Assembly (NCBI GenBank): GCA_016125275.1
Contig: WGMB01000002.1
Coordinates: forward strand, 503,231 to 567,230
Length of the DNA stretch: 64,000 bases
Reading direction: 5' to 3'
From: Acidobacteriota bacterium
GTDB taxonomy: Bacteria; Acidobacteriota; Terriglobia; Bryobacterales; UBA6623
The position numbers and the translations under genes are program-made. The notes under the pieces are model-generated. The model was not told the origin of the DNA. It worked only from the letters and a program-made list of their open reading frames with translations, and did no database searches. This document shows, piece after piece, positions 31,734 through 40,354 of the stretch (position 1 is its first letter; every line of letters starts with the position of its first letter).

Positions 31734-34115
31734 ATGGAGGCCGTCGTGCCTCGCCTGCTGCGCTACGCCCTCCTTCTGGCCGCCTCGTCCCTCGCCCTGG
31801 CGGCGGACTACGGCGACGAGATCCGCCCGTTGGTGGAGCGCTACTGCCTGAGCTGCCACAACGCCCAGCTCGTGACCGGCGGCGTCGACCTGAGCCCCTA
31901 CGCCTCCAAGCAAGACGTGCTGGCCGGACGCAGGACTTGGGAGCGCGTGTTGCGGGTGCTGCGCGAGAACGAGATGCCTCCGGCCGACCCGCAGCCGAGC
32001 CCCCAGGAGCGGCAGGCGCTGGTCGACTGGGTGGACGAAACGATTCACCACGTCGACTGGGACGACGTGAAGCGGCCGGGCCGGGTGACCATCCCGCGGC
32101 TGAGCTCCACCGAGTACAACAACTCGATTCGCGACCTCACCGGGCTGGACCTGCGGCCGGCGGAGCAGTTTCCGGCCGACGGCGAGGGCGAGTCCGGCTT
32201 CACCAACGATCGCGACGGCCTTTTCGTTCCGCCGTTGCTGATCGAGCGCTACTTTGCCGCGGCCGAGTCCGTGGTGGATGAGCTCATCGCGGCCCGCCGC
32301 GGCCCAAAATCCTTCGACCAGACCCTCGAAGTCGAGTCGATGCGGATTACCGAGACGAATACGCCGCTCAAGCCCTGGGGCTACGACCTGTGGAAGTACC
32401 AAGACACCCTGTATAGCTACGTGCGCTTCCCGCAGTCGGGCCGCTACCTGTTCGAGGCGAGCGCCTGGGGCCAATCCGACCGGGAGGGCGAGCTGCCCGG
32501 CGTGACGGTCCAGATTGACGGCAAGATCATCGGTCAATCGCCCACGCTCGCCAGCCAAGACGCTCCCGGGCTCTACGGCTTCGAGGTCTTCGTCCCGCGC
32601 GGCAACCACAGGGTTTCTCTGCACTGGTACAAGGAGGAGACCGCCGAGACCAACGATCTGAACCGCGGCCTCGCGGCGGCCTTCGCGGCGAAGGTGGAGG
32701 CGGCCAAGGCGGCCGGCGAGGAGCCGCCCGCGCCCAACGGCAAGGGCGTGCTGCTGTCGCTCGACTCGCTCCGCATCCGCCTGGCGCCCGGCGCGGAGCA
32801 GGACGGTTCGCGGGTCTTCGTGGCTGAGCCGGGTCCCGGCGTCTCGAAAGAAGAGGCCGCCCGCCGCATCCTGGCGCGCTTCGCGGCCCGCGCTTGGCGG
32901 CGGCCCTTGGAGCGGCAAGAGGAGGATTCGCTGGTGGCGCTGTTCCGCCGGGCGGACGCCCGGGGCGACGCCTTCGAGGAAGCCGTGGGGTTGGGCTTGC
33001 GCGCGGCGCTGGTCTCGCCGAACTTCCTGTTCCGGGTGGAGCAGACCCCGGCGGGCGAAGCCGAGCGGCGCCTGAACGACTGGGAGCTGGCCTCGCGGCT
33101 GAGCTACTTCTTGTGGCTGACGATGCCGGACGAACGGCTCTTCGAGCTGGCTGCCGCCGGCAAGCTGCAAGAGCCGGAGACGCTGCGAGCCGAGGTGGCC
33201 CGGATGCTCGCCGACCCCAAAGCGACGACCTTCACGCACACGTTCGCCGCCGAGTGGCTGGGCTACGAGGGCTTGGGCCAAGCCGTGAAGCCCGACGACG
33301 TAGAGTTCCCAACATTCACGCCGGCGCTGGGCCGGGCGATGGCCGCCGAGGCCGACAGGACCTTCGACGCCGTGCTGCGCGAGGACCGCAGCCTGCTGGA
33401 GCTGATCGATTCCGACTCCGCCTGGCTCAACGAGGCCTTGGCGCGGCACTACGCGGTGGAAGGCGTGGTCGGGCGGGAGCTGCGGCGGGTGCGGCTGGCC
33501 GACGATTCGCCGCGCGGAGGCGTGCTGGGCCTGGGGGCAACGCTGACGGCCACGTCCTTGCCGCTGCGCACCAGCCCGGTAGTGCGGGGCAAGTGGATCC
33601 TCGAGACGCTGCTCGGCGAGGAGCTGCCTCCTCCGCCGCCCAACGTGGGTGAGCTGCCGAGCGACGAGGAGTCCGCCAAGACGCTGACGGTGCGCCAGAT
33701 GTATGAGCAGCATCGCCGCGCGCCGCAGTGCGCGAGCTGTCACCAGCGCATCGACCCGCTGGGCTTTGGGCTGGAGAGCTTCGACGGCATCGGCCGCTGG
33801 CGCGAGACCGAGAAGAACGGGCAGCCGATCGACGCCAGCGGCGTGCTGCCTGACGGAGAGGCGTTCAGCGGCCCGCGGGAGCTCAAGCGCATCCTGCTGC
33901 GGGACCGCGACCGCTTCGTGCGCACTTTGGCCGAGCGGATGCTGGCCTTCGCGCTGGGCCGCCGGTTGGAATACTACGACGAACCCACCTTGGCCGACCT
34001 GACCCAGCGCATCGCCGCCGCCGACTACCGCGCCGGAGAGCTCATGGCGGGGGTGGTGGAGAGCTACCCCTTCCGCTATCAGGAAGGCCCGCGGGGCGGC
34101 GGCTCGAGCGAGTAG
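31734..34115 (+). CDS. DUF1587/DUF1592/DUF1588 cytochrome c-type secreted protein
   Basis: 793 residues. After a signal peptide comes a Planctomycete-type cytochrome c domain (PSCyt1) with haem motif CLSCH near residue 38. Then follow the DUF1587 (LSSTEYNNSIRDLTGLDL), carbohydrate-binding-like, DUF1592 (RLSYFLWLTMPDE), DUF1588 (CASCHQRIDPLGFGLESFDGIG, a second CxxCH) and DUF1585 C-terminal blocks in the usual order. These large haem proteins are typical of Planctomycetes and Solibacter-type Acidobacteria and are usually encoded next to a DUF1552 protein; here that partner is two genes downstream. They are thought to act in periplasmic or surface redox reactions on polymers, but the reaction is not established. 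Confidence 0.9.
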   Translation: MEAVVPRLLRYALLLAASSLALAADYGDEIRPLVERYCLSCHNAQLVTGGVDLSPYASKQDVLAGRRTWERVLRVLRENEMPPADPQPSPQERQALVDWVDETIHHVDWDDVKRPGRVTIPRLSSTEYNNSIRDLTGLDLRPAEQFPADGEGESGFTNDRDGLFVPPLLIERYFAAAESVVDELIAARRGPKSFDQTLEVESMRITETNTPLKPWGYDLWKYQDTLYSYVRFPQSGRYLFEASAWGQSDREGELPGVTVQIDGKIIGQSPTLASQDAPGLYGFEVFVPRGNHRVSLHWYKEETAETNDLNRGLAAAFAAKVEAAKAAGEEPPAPNGKGVLLSLDSLRIRLAPGAEQDGSRVFVAEPGPGVSKEEAARRILARFAARAWRRPLERQEEDSLVALFRRADARGDAFEEAVGLGLRAALVSPNFLFRVEQTPAGEAERRLNDWELASRLSYFLWLTMPDERLFELAAAGKLQEPETLRAEVARMLADPKATTFTHTFAAEWLGYEGLGQAVKPDDVEFPTFTPALGRAMAAEADRTFDAVLREDRSLLELIDSDSAWLNEALARHYAVEGVVGRELRRVRLADDSPRGGVLGLGATLTATSLPLRTSPVVRGKWILETLLGEELPPPPPNVGELPSDEESAKTLTVRQMYEQHRRAPQCASCHQRIDPLGFGLESFDGIGRWRETEKNGQPIDASGVLPDGEAFSGPRELKRILLRDRDRFVRTLAERMLAFALGRRLEYYDEPTLADLTQRIAAADYRAGELMAGVVESYPFRYQEGPRGGGSSE

Positions 34116-34125
34116 GCCGTCGGCT

Positions 34126-34158
34126 CCCGGAAAGCCCCTCGACCCCGGAGTTTCCGGG
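34126..34158. repeat. Inverted repeat CCCGGAAA / TTTCCGGG
   Basis: Perfect 8-bp arms at 34126-34133 and 34151-34158 with a 17-nt spacer, upstream of the TonB receptor promoter. The arms resemble the CTTTCCCGGG arms at 481-526. Confidence 0.45.
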
Positions 34159-34196
34159 ACCGCCCATCCAAATTCCCCCGGACTTTTCAAATTTCG

Positions 34197-34225
34197 TTGA
34201 CCTATTCTCCGCGCCGCAATAAAAT
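34197..34225 (+). promoter_or_regulatory. Sigma-70-type promoter of the TonB receptor gene
   Basis: TTGACC (34197-34202), a 17-nt spacer and TAAAAT (34220-34225). A start near 34232 gives a leader of about 19 nt containing GGAGG (34234-34238) ahead of ATG 34251. Confidence 0.65.
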
Positions 34226-34250
34226 CGGCCCCCGGAGGTTAGGATTCTGG

Positions 34251-37200
34251 ATGATCCCCCTTAGATTTTCCTCGCTGAAGAACTGTTTTCTTGTTGGTTT
34301 CACGATCCTCGTCGCCCTTGCCGCCTTGCCTGCAAGGGCTCAGACGACTTTTGCAACGATAACGGGAACGATCACGGACCAATCCGGCGCTGCTATTCCG
34401 GGCGCCGAGATCGAAATCACCCAAATCGAAACGAACTACGTCTATTCCACGGTCTCGAACGAGTCCGGACAGTACACGGTCGCCAACCTGCGCGATGGCT
34501 CTTTCCGACTGAACGCTCGTTCGCCGGGCTTTCAGGACTTCCAGGTGGACGACATCGTGCTGACGGGCCGCCAGACGCGACGCATCGACGTGTCGCTGGT
34601 GGTGGGCGCAGTGGATACTGTGATCGAGGTGACCGCCGGCGCGAGCCTGCTGGAAACCGAGAGCGCCGCCATCGCCGACACCAAGGACCGCGAGGTTCTG
34701 CGCGCGTTGCCGCTGACCCTGCGCCGCGCCTGGGACTACTTTACGCTCACGCCCACCGTGGAGCGGACCAGCAGTTGGCACATCAGCATCGCCGGCTCGC
34801 ACAACAACCAGTCCGTGGCGGCCATCGACGGAACGCCCATCAACGCCGCCGACGGCGGAACCGGCATCGGACCGCTGATGGACCGCACCGAGAGCCTCAA
34901 GGAGATGCGCATCGACATGGCGCAGGGCTCGGCCGACCAGGCCACGCCGGGCCAGGTGACCTTGATCAGCCGCGCCGGCAGCAACGATTTTCACGGCGCC
35001 TTGTCGGACTACTATTCGACGCCGGCCTTCCGCGCCCGCAACACGTTCCAGAACACCCGCTCGACCGTGCGCTCGCATTTGCTGACGCTTTCGGCCGGCG
35101 GCCCGATCCTGATTCCCAAGATCTACAACGGCCGCGACAAGACCTTCTTCTTCTTTACCTACGAAGGCAACTTCGGCAGCGCCGGCCAGGCCGCGTTCAA
35201 CAACGGCGTGCCGTTGCAGTCTTGGCGCAACGGCGACTTCTCGAACGTGGGGCAAGCCATCACCGACCCCTTCAACGGCGGGGCGACGTTTGCCAACAAC
35301 ATGATCCCGTCTTCCCGGCTCAACCCGGTGGCCAAGGCCATCCAGGACCAGTTCTATCCGCTGCCGAACTTCGGCGACGGCCAGAGCTTCACCACCAACA
35401 ACTACCGGGAGCTGCGCAACACGATCCGGCCGCCGAACCCGCAGATCACTTCCCGGTTCGACCATCGCATCTCCAACAGCGACTTCTTCTATGTGCGCTG
35501 GACGGCGGTGCGCTGGAACCTCAATACGTTTGACACGACCGCGCCGACGATCACCGAGATGCGTCCGCGGAGCCGCAACATGGACGCCATTACGGCGGCC
35601 CACACACATACCTTCTCGCCGTCGGTGATGAACGAGTTCCGTTACGGCTTTACGCGCCAGGACTTTCCGCAGGAGGCCATCATCAACGGCCCTGACGTCG
35701 TCAACTCGCTGGGTCTGCAGGGGCTGGCGCCGGATCTGCCCGATGTGGGCGGCATCCACCGGGTGGCATTTCAGGGCCTGGGCATCACGGAGCTGTCGGT
35801 GACGGACGCCTGCAAGCCGTGCAGCCGCCACCGCATCCACAACTTCACCAACAACGTGAACTGGTATCGCGGCGACCACAGCTTCCGGTTCGGCTGGTTC
35901 GGCTCCTACTCGCAGAACTCGGACCTGCGGCAGGCGGCGACGATCTTCGGGCGTACGACGTACTCGAACCGCTTCACCGGCTTCGCCTACTCGGACTTCC
36001 TGCTGGGGACGCCGACGACGATGGAGCGCGCTTTCACCTCGATCGGGCGCGACAATAGCCGCTGGTCGCACGCGGCCTACTTCACCGACGAGTGGAAGGT
36101 GCTGCCGAAGCTGACGGTCACGATGGGCTTGCGGTGGGACATGTACCTGCCCTGGACCGAATCGAACAACCAGATGGCGATCTTCGACATCGACGCCGGA
36201 GACGTGGTGGTTCCCGACGGAGCCCTCGCCAAGGTCAGCCCGGCGCTGCCGACCGGCTTCGTGCCGATCGTGGAGGCCGGCCAGGCGGGACGCCCCAACA
36301 CGCTGGTGAAGACCGACTGGGACAATCTGGCGCCGCGCTTCGGCGTGGCTTGGCGGCCGTTCGGCGAGAAGACGGTGCTGCGCGGCGGCTTCGGCGTGTA
36401 CTACGACACGGCCCCTTGGCAACCCAGCTCCGGCGCCGCGCCGTTCGTGCTCAACGAGCCGGCTTTCACCAACCCGCAGGATTCGCCGCTGGTGCTGCCG
36501 ACGGTCTTTCCGGCCGGCGGAGGGGGCTCGCAGCGCACCTTTACGCTGCCGGACGGCATCCGTGCGAACCTGCAGATGCCGTACACGCTGCAATACTCGG
36601 CGACGGTGGAGCACCAGCGCTGGGACACCAACTTCCGGCTCAGCTACACCGGCACCGGAACGCGGCAAGGCATCTATCGCTACAACGTCAACCAGCCCGC
36701 CCCCGACGACCAGTTGTTCATCAACAAGGCGCGGCGGTTCACGGCCTACCCGGACATCCTCTATACCGACAACGGCGCGGGGCACCAGTACCACGGCATG
36801 ACGTTCGAGGTGGAGCGCCGCATGAAGAAGGGCCTGCACTTCCAGGGCTACTACACCTGGGCCAAGGACATCGGCGACCTCGAGCGCGGGCAGTCGCCCG
36901 AGAACGCGCTGAACCGGGCCCGGGAGACCACGAACTGGGAGCGGATGGCGAACCACCGGGTCACCTCCAACGTGATCTGGCAGTTGCCGGTCGGCAACGG
37001 CCGCAAGTGGCTGCAGGACATGCATCCCGTCGCCGACGCGGTCTTCGGCGGCTGGGAGCTCTCGGGCATCTACACCTACGAGACGGGCCGCTGGATTCAG
37101 CCGCTGTGGACCGGGCCGGACCCGACGGGGACGCGGTTCACCACCAACGCGACGCGGCCGAACGTGACGCTCCGGCCGGACGCGCTGCGCGACTCTCGGC

Positions 37201-37538
37201 TCGACAACCCGACGCCGGACCAATGGTTCGACCCGAGCGCCTTCGCGGCGCCCGGCATCGGACGGTTCGGCACGGCCGGCAAGTACATCATCCTCGGCCC
37301 CGGCACGAACGTGCTGCACGGCTCGATCGCCAAGCATTTCATGGTCAAGGAGCGCGTGCGCATCCGGCTGGAGATGCTGGCGAGCAATGCTCTCAACCAC
37401 CCCAACTACCAAGACCCGGATACGAACATTTCGCAGCTCGGCAGCGTGGGGCGCATCACCCAAACCGTCGATCGGAACATCAAGCTGGACTCGGCGATCA
37501 CGCGCGAGCTCCAGGCGCAGATCCGCATCGAGTGGTAG
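34251..37538 (+). CDS. Oar-like TonB-dependent receptor, distinct subfamily
   Basis: 1095 residues: signal peptide (MIPLRFSSLKNCFLVGF...LPARAQ), carboxypeptidase-regulatory-like domain (ITGTITDQSGAAIPGAEIEI), plug (VIEVTAGASLLETESAAIADT...; AIDGTPINAADGG) and a large barrel ending RIEW. It is clearly different from the tandem pair at 14.3-21.4 kb: the plug lacks the GRNYLSL block and has LPLTLRRAWDYFTLTP instead. The start at ATG 34251 is supported by the promoter and GGAGG just upstream. It lies between the DUF1592 cytochrome gene and the DUF1552 gene, so all three may serve one substrate. It is followed by a GC hairpin. Confidence 0.92.
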   Translation: MIPLRFSSLKNCFLVGFTILVALAALPARAQTTFATITGTITDQSGAAIPGAEIEITQIETNYVYSTVSNESGQYTVANLRDGSFRLNARSPGFQDFQVDDIVLTGRQTRRIDVSLVVGAVDTVIEVTAGASLLETESAAIADTKDREVLRALPLTLRRAWDYFTLTPTVERTSSWHISIAGSHNNQSVAAIDGTPINAADGGTGIGPLMDRTESLKEMRIDMAQGSADQATPGQVTLISRAGSNDFHGALSDYYSTPAFRARNTFQNTRSTVRSHLLTLSAGGPILIPKIYNGRDKTFFFFTYEGNFGSAGQAAFNNGVPLQSWRNGDFSNVGQAITDPFNGGATFANNMIPSSRLNPVAKAIQDQFYPLPNFGDGQSFTTNNYRELRNTIRPPNPQITSRFDHRISNSDFFYVRWTAVRWNLNTFDTTAPTITEMRPRSRNMDAITAAHTHTFSPSVMNEFRYGFTRQDFPQEAIINGPDVVNSLGLQGLAPDLPDVGGIHRVAFQGLGITELSVTDACKPCSRHRIHNFTNNVNWYRGDHSFRFGWFGSYSQNSDLRQAATIFGRTTYSNRFTGFAYSDFLLGTPTTMERAFTSIGRDNSRWSHAAYFTDEWKVLPKLTVTMGLRWDMYLPWTESNNQMAIFDIDAGDVVVPDGALAKVSPALPTGFVPIVEAGQAGRPNTLVKTDWDNLAPRFGVAWRPFGEKTVLRGGFGVYYDTAPWQPSSGAAPFVLNEPAFTNPQDSPLVLPTVFPAGGGGSQRTFTLPDGIRANLQMPYTLQYSATVEHQRWDTNFRLSYTGTGTRQGIYRYNVNQPAPDDQLFINKARRFTAYPDILYTDNGAGHQYHGMTFEVERRMKKGLHFQGYYTWAKDIGDLERGQSPENALNRARETTNWERMANHRVTSNVIWQLPVGNGRKWLQDMHPVADAVFGGWELSGIYTYETGRWIQPLWTGPDPTGTRFTTNATRPNVTLRPDALRDSRLDNPTPDQWFDPSAFAAPGIGRFGTAGKYIILGPGTNVLHGSIAKHFMVKERVRIRLEMLASNALNHPNYQDPDTNISQLGSVGRITQTVDRNIKLDSAITRELQAQIRIEW

Positions 37539-37547
37539 AAACGACGG

Positions 37548-37578
37548 CGGGGGAGGGAGAGGAGTCTTCCCTCCCCCG
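37548..37578 (+). terminator. Hairpin after the TonB receptor gene
   Basis: A perfect 11-bp stem, CGGGGGAGGGA (37548-37558) and TCCCTCCCCCG (37568-37578), with a 9-nt loop. It ends one base before the -35 box of the next promoter. There is no T-tract, so termination efficiency is uncertain. Confidence 0.55.
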
Positions 37579-37607
37579 TTGACGTCGAAAAACTCAGGGT
37601 TTATTCT
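37579..37607 (+). promoter_or_regulatory. Sigma-70-type promoter of the DUF1552 gene
   Basis: TTGACG (37579-37584), a 17-nt spacer and TATTCT (37602-37607). The box ends 11 nt before ATG 37619, so the predicted transcript has a leader of only about 4-5 nt. Confidence 0.65.
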
Positions 37608-37618
37608 TTTGCACAGTC

Positions 37619-38932
37619 ATGCATAGGATCTCCAGGCGTTCGGTCCTTCGCGGAGCCGGCGTTTCGCTTGCCCTGCCCTTCCTGGAGGCCCTGGCGCCCG
37701 GCGCGTCGCGGCTGAGCCCGGCGGCCCCGCCGGTGCGGCTGGCGGTGCTGTTCCACCCCAACGGCGTGTTTCCGGCCAAGTGGAACCCGACGGGCGAAGG
37801 GCGCGACTATCAGCTCTCCGAGATTCTGGAGCCACTGGCCGCGGTGCGCGATGACGTCTCGGTGCTGTCGAACATCTCCACCGGCGTGCGCGGGCACGTC
37901 GAGGCGACTTCGGCGTTCCTGACCGGCACGCCGCTGCACAAGAAAGCCGCCGACCGCATCAATACGCCGAAGGTCGGCGTCTCGCTGGACCAGTTCGTCG
38001 CCGAGAAGATCGGCGGCCGGACGCGGCTGGCGTCGATCGAGCTCGGCACCGAGCCGCCCCGCTCGGGCGGCGAGAACGGGCTGGCGATCGCCTTCGCCAA
38101 CACGGTTTCTTGGCGCTCGGATCACACCAAGGTGGACCCGGAGATCTCTCCCCAGGCGGCCTTCGACCGGCTCTTCGGCGTGAATGAGAAGACCCGCGAG
38201 GAGCTGCTCGACGACCGCAGCCTGCTGGACCGCGTGATGGCCGACGCCAAGCGGTTGGAGCGCAATGCCAGCGCTACCGACAAAGCCAAGCTCGACCAGT
38301 ACCTGACCTCGGTGCGGGACGTGGAAAAGCGCATTCAGGGCAGCCTCAACCCGCAGGGCGAGAAGCTCGGCTGGAAGCCTCTAGTGACGCCGACGCTGGA
38401 GCGGCCCGAGGATGGGCTGCCGGGGCGGGATCAGCACGTGAAGATGATGCTGGACCTGATGGCGCTGGCGCTGCAAACCGATCAGACGCGGGTGGCGACG
38501 TTCATGATGGCGCACGGCTTCTCGCGGCAGGATTTCTCGTTCCTCGAGGGCGTGAAGGGCGACCATCACACGATGTCGCACCACAAGAATCAGGAAGAGT
38601 GGACGGCGCCCTACACCAAGGTCAGCCGCTGGTACGTCTCGAACTTGGCGTACCTGATGCAGAAGATGAAGGCGGTAGACGAGGGCGGCTCCACGCTGCT
38701 CGACAACACGGTCATCGTCTACGGCTCGGGGCTCAAGGACGGCAACGGCCACGTGACCAACGACCTGCCGCTGCTGCTGGCCGGCCGGGCCGGCGGACGC
38801 CTCAACCCGGGCCGCCGGATCGTCTTCCCGAAGGATACGCCGGTCGAGAATTTGCACCTGACGCTGGCCCAGACGCTCGGGGTGGAGACCGACCGCTTCA
38901 ACGCCGCCGAGCACACGGTCGCGGACCTGTAA
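37619..38932 (+). CDS. Tat-exported DUF1552 protein
   Basis: 437 residues. The N-terminus MHRISRRSVLRGAGVSLALPF is a twin-arginine signal. The rest matches DUF1552, with LFHPNGVFPAKWNP, the GHVEATSAFLTG block, the SHHKNQ motif (DHHTMSHHKNQEEW) and VIYGSGLKDGN-type C-terminus. The family partners DUF1592/DUF1588 cytochrome proteins; its biochemical role is not known, though the His-rich block looks like a metal site related to the alkaline-phosphatase/sulfatase-like fold. It has its own promoter directly upstream. It is convergent with the sulfatase gene, leaving 17 bp. Confidence 0.92.
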   Translation: MHRISRRSVLRGAGVSLALPFLEALAPGASRLSPAAPPVRLAVLFHPNGVFPAKWNPTGEGRDYQLSEILEPLAAVRDDVSVLSNISTGVRGHVEATSAFLTGTPLHKKAADRINTPKVGVSLDQFVAEKIGGRTRLASIELGTEPPRSGGENGLAIAFANTVSWRSDHTKVDPEISPQAAFDRLFGVNEKTREELLDDRSLLDRVMADAKRLERNASATDKAKLDQYLTSVRDVEKRIQGSLNPQGEKLGWKPLVTPTLERPEDGLPGRDQHVKMMLDLMALALQTDQTRVATFMMAHGFSRQDFSFLEGVKGDHHTMSHHKNQEEWTAPYTKVSRWYVSNLAYLMQKMKAVDEGGSTLLDNTVIVYGSGLKDGNGHVTNDLPLLLAGRAGGRLNPGRRIVFPKDTPVENLHLTLAQTLGVETDRFNAAEHTVADL

Positions 38933-38949
38933 CGCAGCGCAACAGCCGC

Positions 38950-40326
38950 TCAGTGCGGCAAAGGAAACTGCGCATCGACTTGCGTGAGCCACTCCTGGAG
39001 CCGCGCCCGCATCGCCTGGGCGCGCTCGGGTTCTTTTTTGGCCAAGTCGCTCTTCTCGCTGGGATCCGCGACTAGGTTGTAGAGCTCCAAGCGGCTGTCT
39101 TCGTAGTACTCCAGCAGCTTCCACTCACCCACCCGCACTGAGCTGACCGGAGATGTCGTCGGATAGTAGTGGGGGTAGTGGAAGAACAGTGCGGCGCGGT
39201 CGAGCCCGGCCCGAGGGTCGCGGAGCAGGGGCGCGAGGCTGAGGCCGTCCCGGACGCCCGCCGGCGCCGCCAAGCCCGCCATCTCGAGGAGAGTGGGGAA
39301 GAAATCGACCGAGCTGACCGGTTCGTCGGAGACCCCGCCGCGGGTGACGCCGGGCCAGCGGATCATCGTAGGCACACGGACGCCCCCCTCATACAGAGAC
39401 CCTTTACCGGACCGCAGCGGGGCGTTGTTGGTGACCGGCAGGCCCTGCCAATCGTTGACGAAGCCGCCGTTGTCAGAGCTGAAGACGACGATGGTGTCGT
39501 CCGCCAGGCCGAGCTCGTCCAGCCGCTTCAGCAGACGTCCAAAGTTCTCGTCCAGGCTCTCCACCATGGCGGCGTAGTGGGCGTTGACGTGGTTCATGCC
39601 TTCGCGGATCTTCTGCTGGTAGCGGGCTGCGACTTCCGGCTTGCCCTCGATGGGCGTGTGGACGGTGTGGTACCAGAGCTGGAGGTAGAGCGGCTCAGCA
39701 CGATGGCGGTCGAGGATCGCGAGCGCTTCATCGGTGAGGCGATCGGTCAGGTACTCGCCGGTCTTACCGTCCTCCAGATGCGGCACGTAGCGTGGCTCGC
39801 GAAAGTAGCGGTCGCCCGAGTAGGGGAAGAAGAACGTCTGGGGAGCGCCCCACAGCGTGCCGCCGACGTTGTAGTCGAAGCCTTGGGTCTGGGGATAGTA
39901 TTCGGCCGTCCCGAGGTGCCACTTGCCGACGTGCGCCGTCTTGTAGCCGGCGGCCCGAAAAACCTCAGCCAGCGTGACCTCCTCGAGCGGCAGGTGGTCC
40001 ATGGCGCGCGGCGGCAGCAGCGGGCGATTGGTGGGCGGATTGTGCGCGGCTTCGCGCCAGATGGTCAGGTGCAGCCGCGCCGGGTGCTTGCCGGTGAGGA
40101 TGGAAGCCCGCGTGGGCGAGCAGACCGGGGAGGCCGTGTAGGACTGCGTGAACCGCACGGCCGAATCGGCGAAGCGGTCCAGGTTCGGCGTTTGGTGCAG
40201 ATCCGCGCCGTAAGCGCCGAGGTCGGACGCGCCGAGATCGTCGGCCAGCACGAACAGGACGTTGGGCTTTTTGGGGGCCTGCGCCAGGCAGGCCGCGGCG
40301 ATCAGAAACAGGGAGAGGAACCGCAC
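38950..40326 (-). CDS. Secreted type I sulfatase
   Basis: 458 residues from GTG 40326: signal peptide MRFLSLFLIAAACLAQ, metal-binding VLADDLGASDLGAYG, and the catalytic CSPTR motif with Cys69, which maturation enzymes convert to formylglycine. Further blocks are GKWHLG, HTVHTP and SSDNGG with metal and sulfate ligands. It would release sulfate from an exported sulfated glycan or similar ester. A TTG at 40335 is possible, but a TATACT box overlaps it and ends 8 nt before the GTG, so GTG is preferred. No formylglycine-generating enzyme or anaerobic maturase is in this window. Confidence 0.92.
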   Translation of the reverse strand: MRFLSLFLIAAACLAQAPKKPNVLFVLADDLGASDLGAYGADLHQTPNLDRFADSAVRFTQSYTASPVCSPTRASILTGKHPARLHLTIWREAAHNPPTNRPLLPPRAMDHLPLEEVTLAEVFRAAGYKTAHVGKWHLGTAEYYPQTQGFDYNVGGTLWGAPQTFFFPYSGDRYFREPRYVPHLEDGKTGEYLTDRLTDEALAILDRHRAEPLYLQLWYHTVHTPIEGKPEVAARYQQKIREGMNHVNAHYAAMVESLDENFGRLLKRLDELGLADDTIVVFSSDNGGFVNDWQGLPVTNNAPLRSGKGSLYEGGVRVPTMIRWPGVTRGGVSDEPVSSVDFFPTLLEMAGLAAPAGVRDGLSLAPLLRDPRAGLDRAALFFHYPHYYPTTSPVSSVRVGEWKLLEYYEDSRLELYNLVADPSEKSDLAKKEPERAQAMRARLQEWLTQVDAQFPLPH

Positions 40327-40334
40327 GGGTCCCA

Positions 40335-40340
40335 AGTATA
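40335..40340 (-). promoter_or_regulatory. -10 box TATACT 8 nt before the sulfatase start
   Basis: On the minus strand TATACT is followed by 8 nt and GTG 40326; CTGCAA at a 17-nt spacing is a fair -35. Confidence 0.4.
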
Positions 40341-40354
40341 CGGAACCCGGCGGG

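Noticed and set aside
29352-34190. A 1612-codon open frame on the minus strand across the metzincin and DUF1592 genes
   Set aside because: It is antisense to two well-supported genes, has Arg/Gln/His-rich low-complexity composition and no recognisable family.
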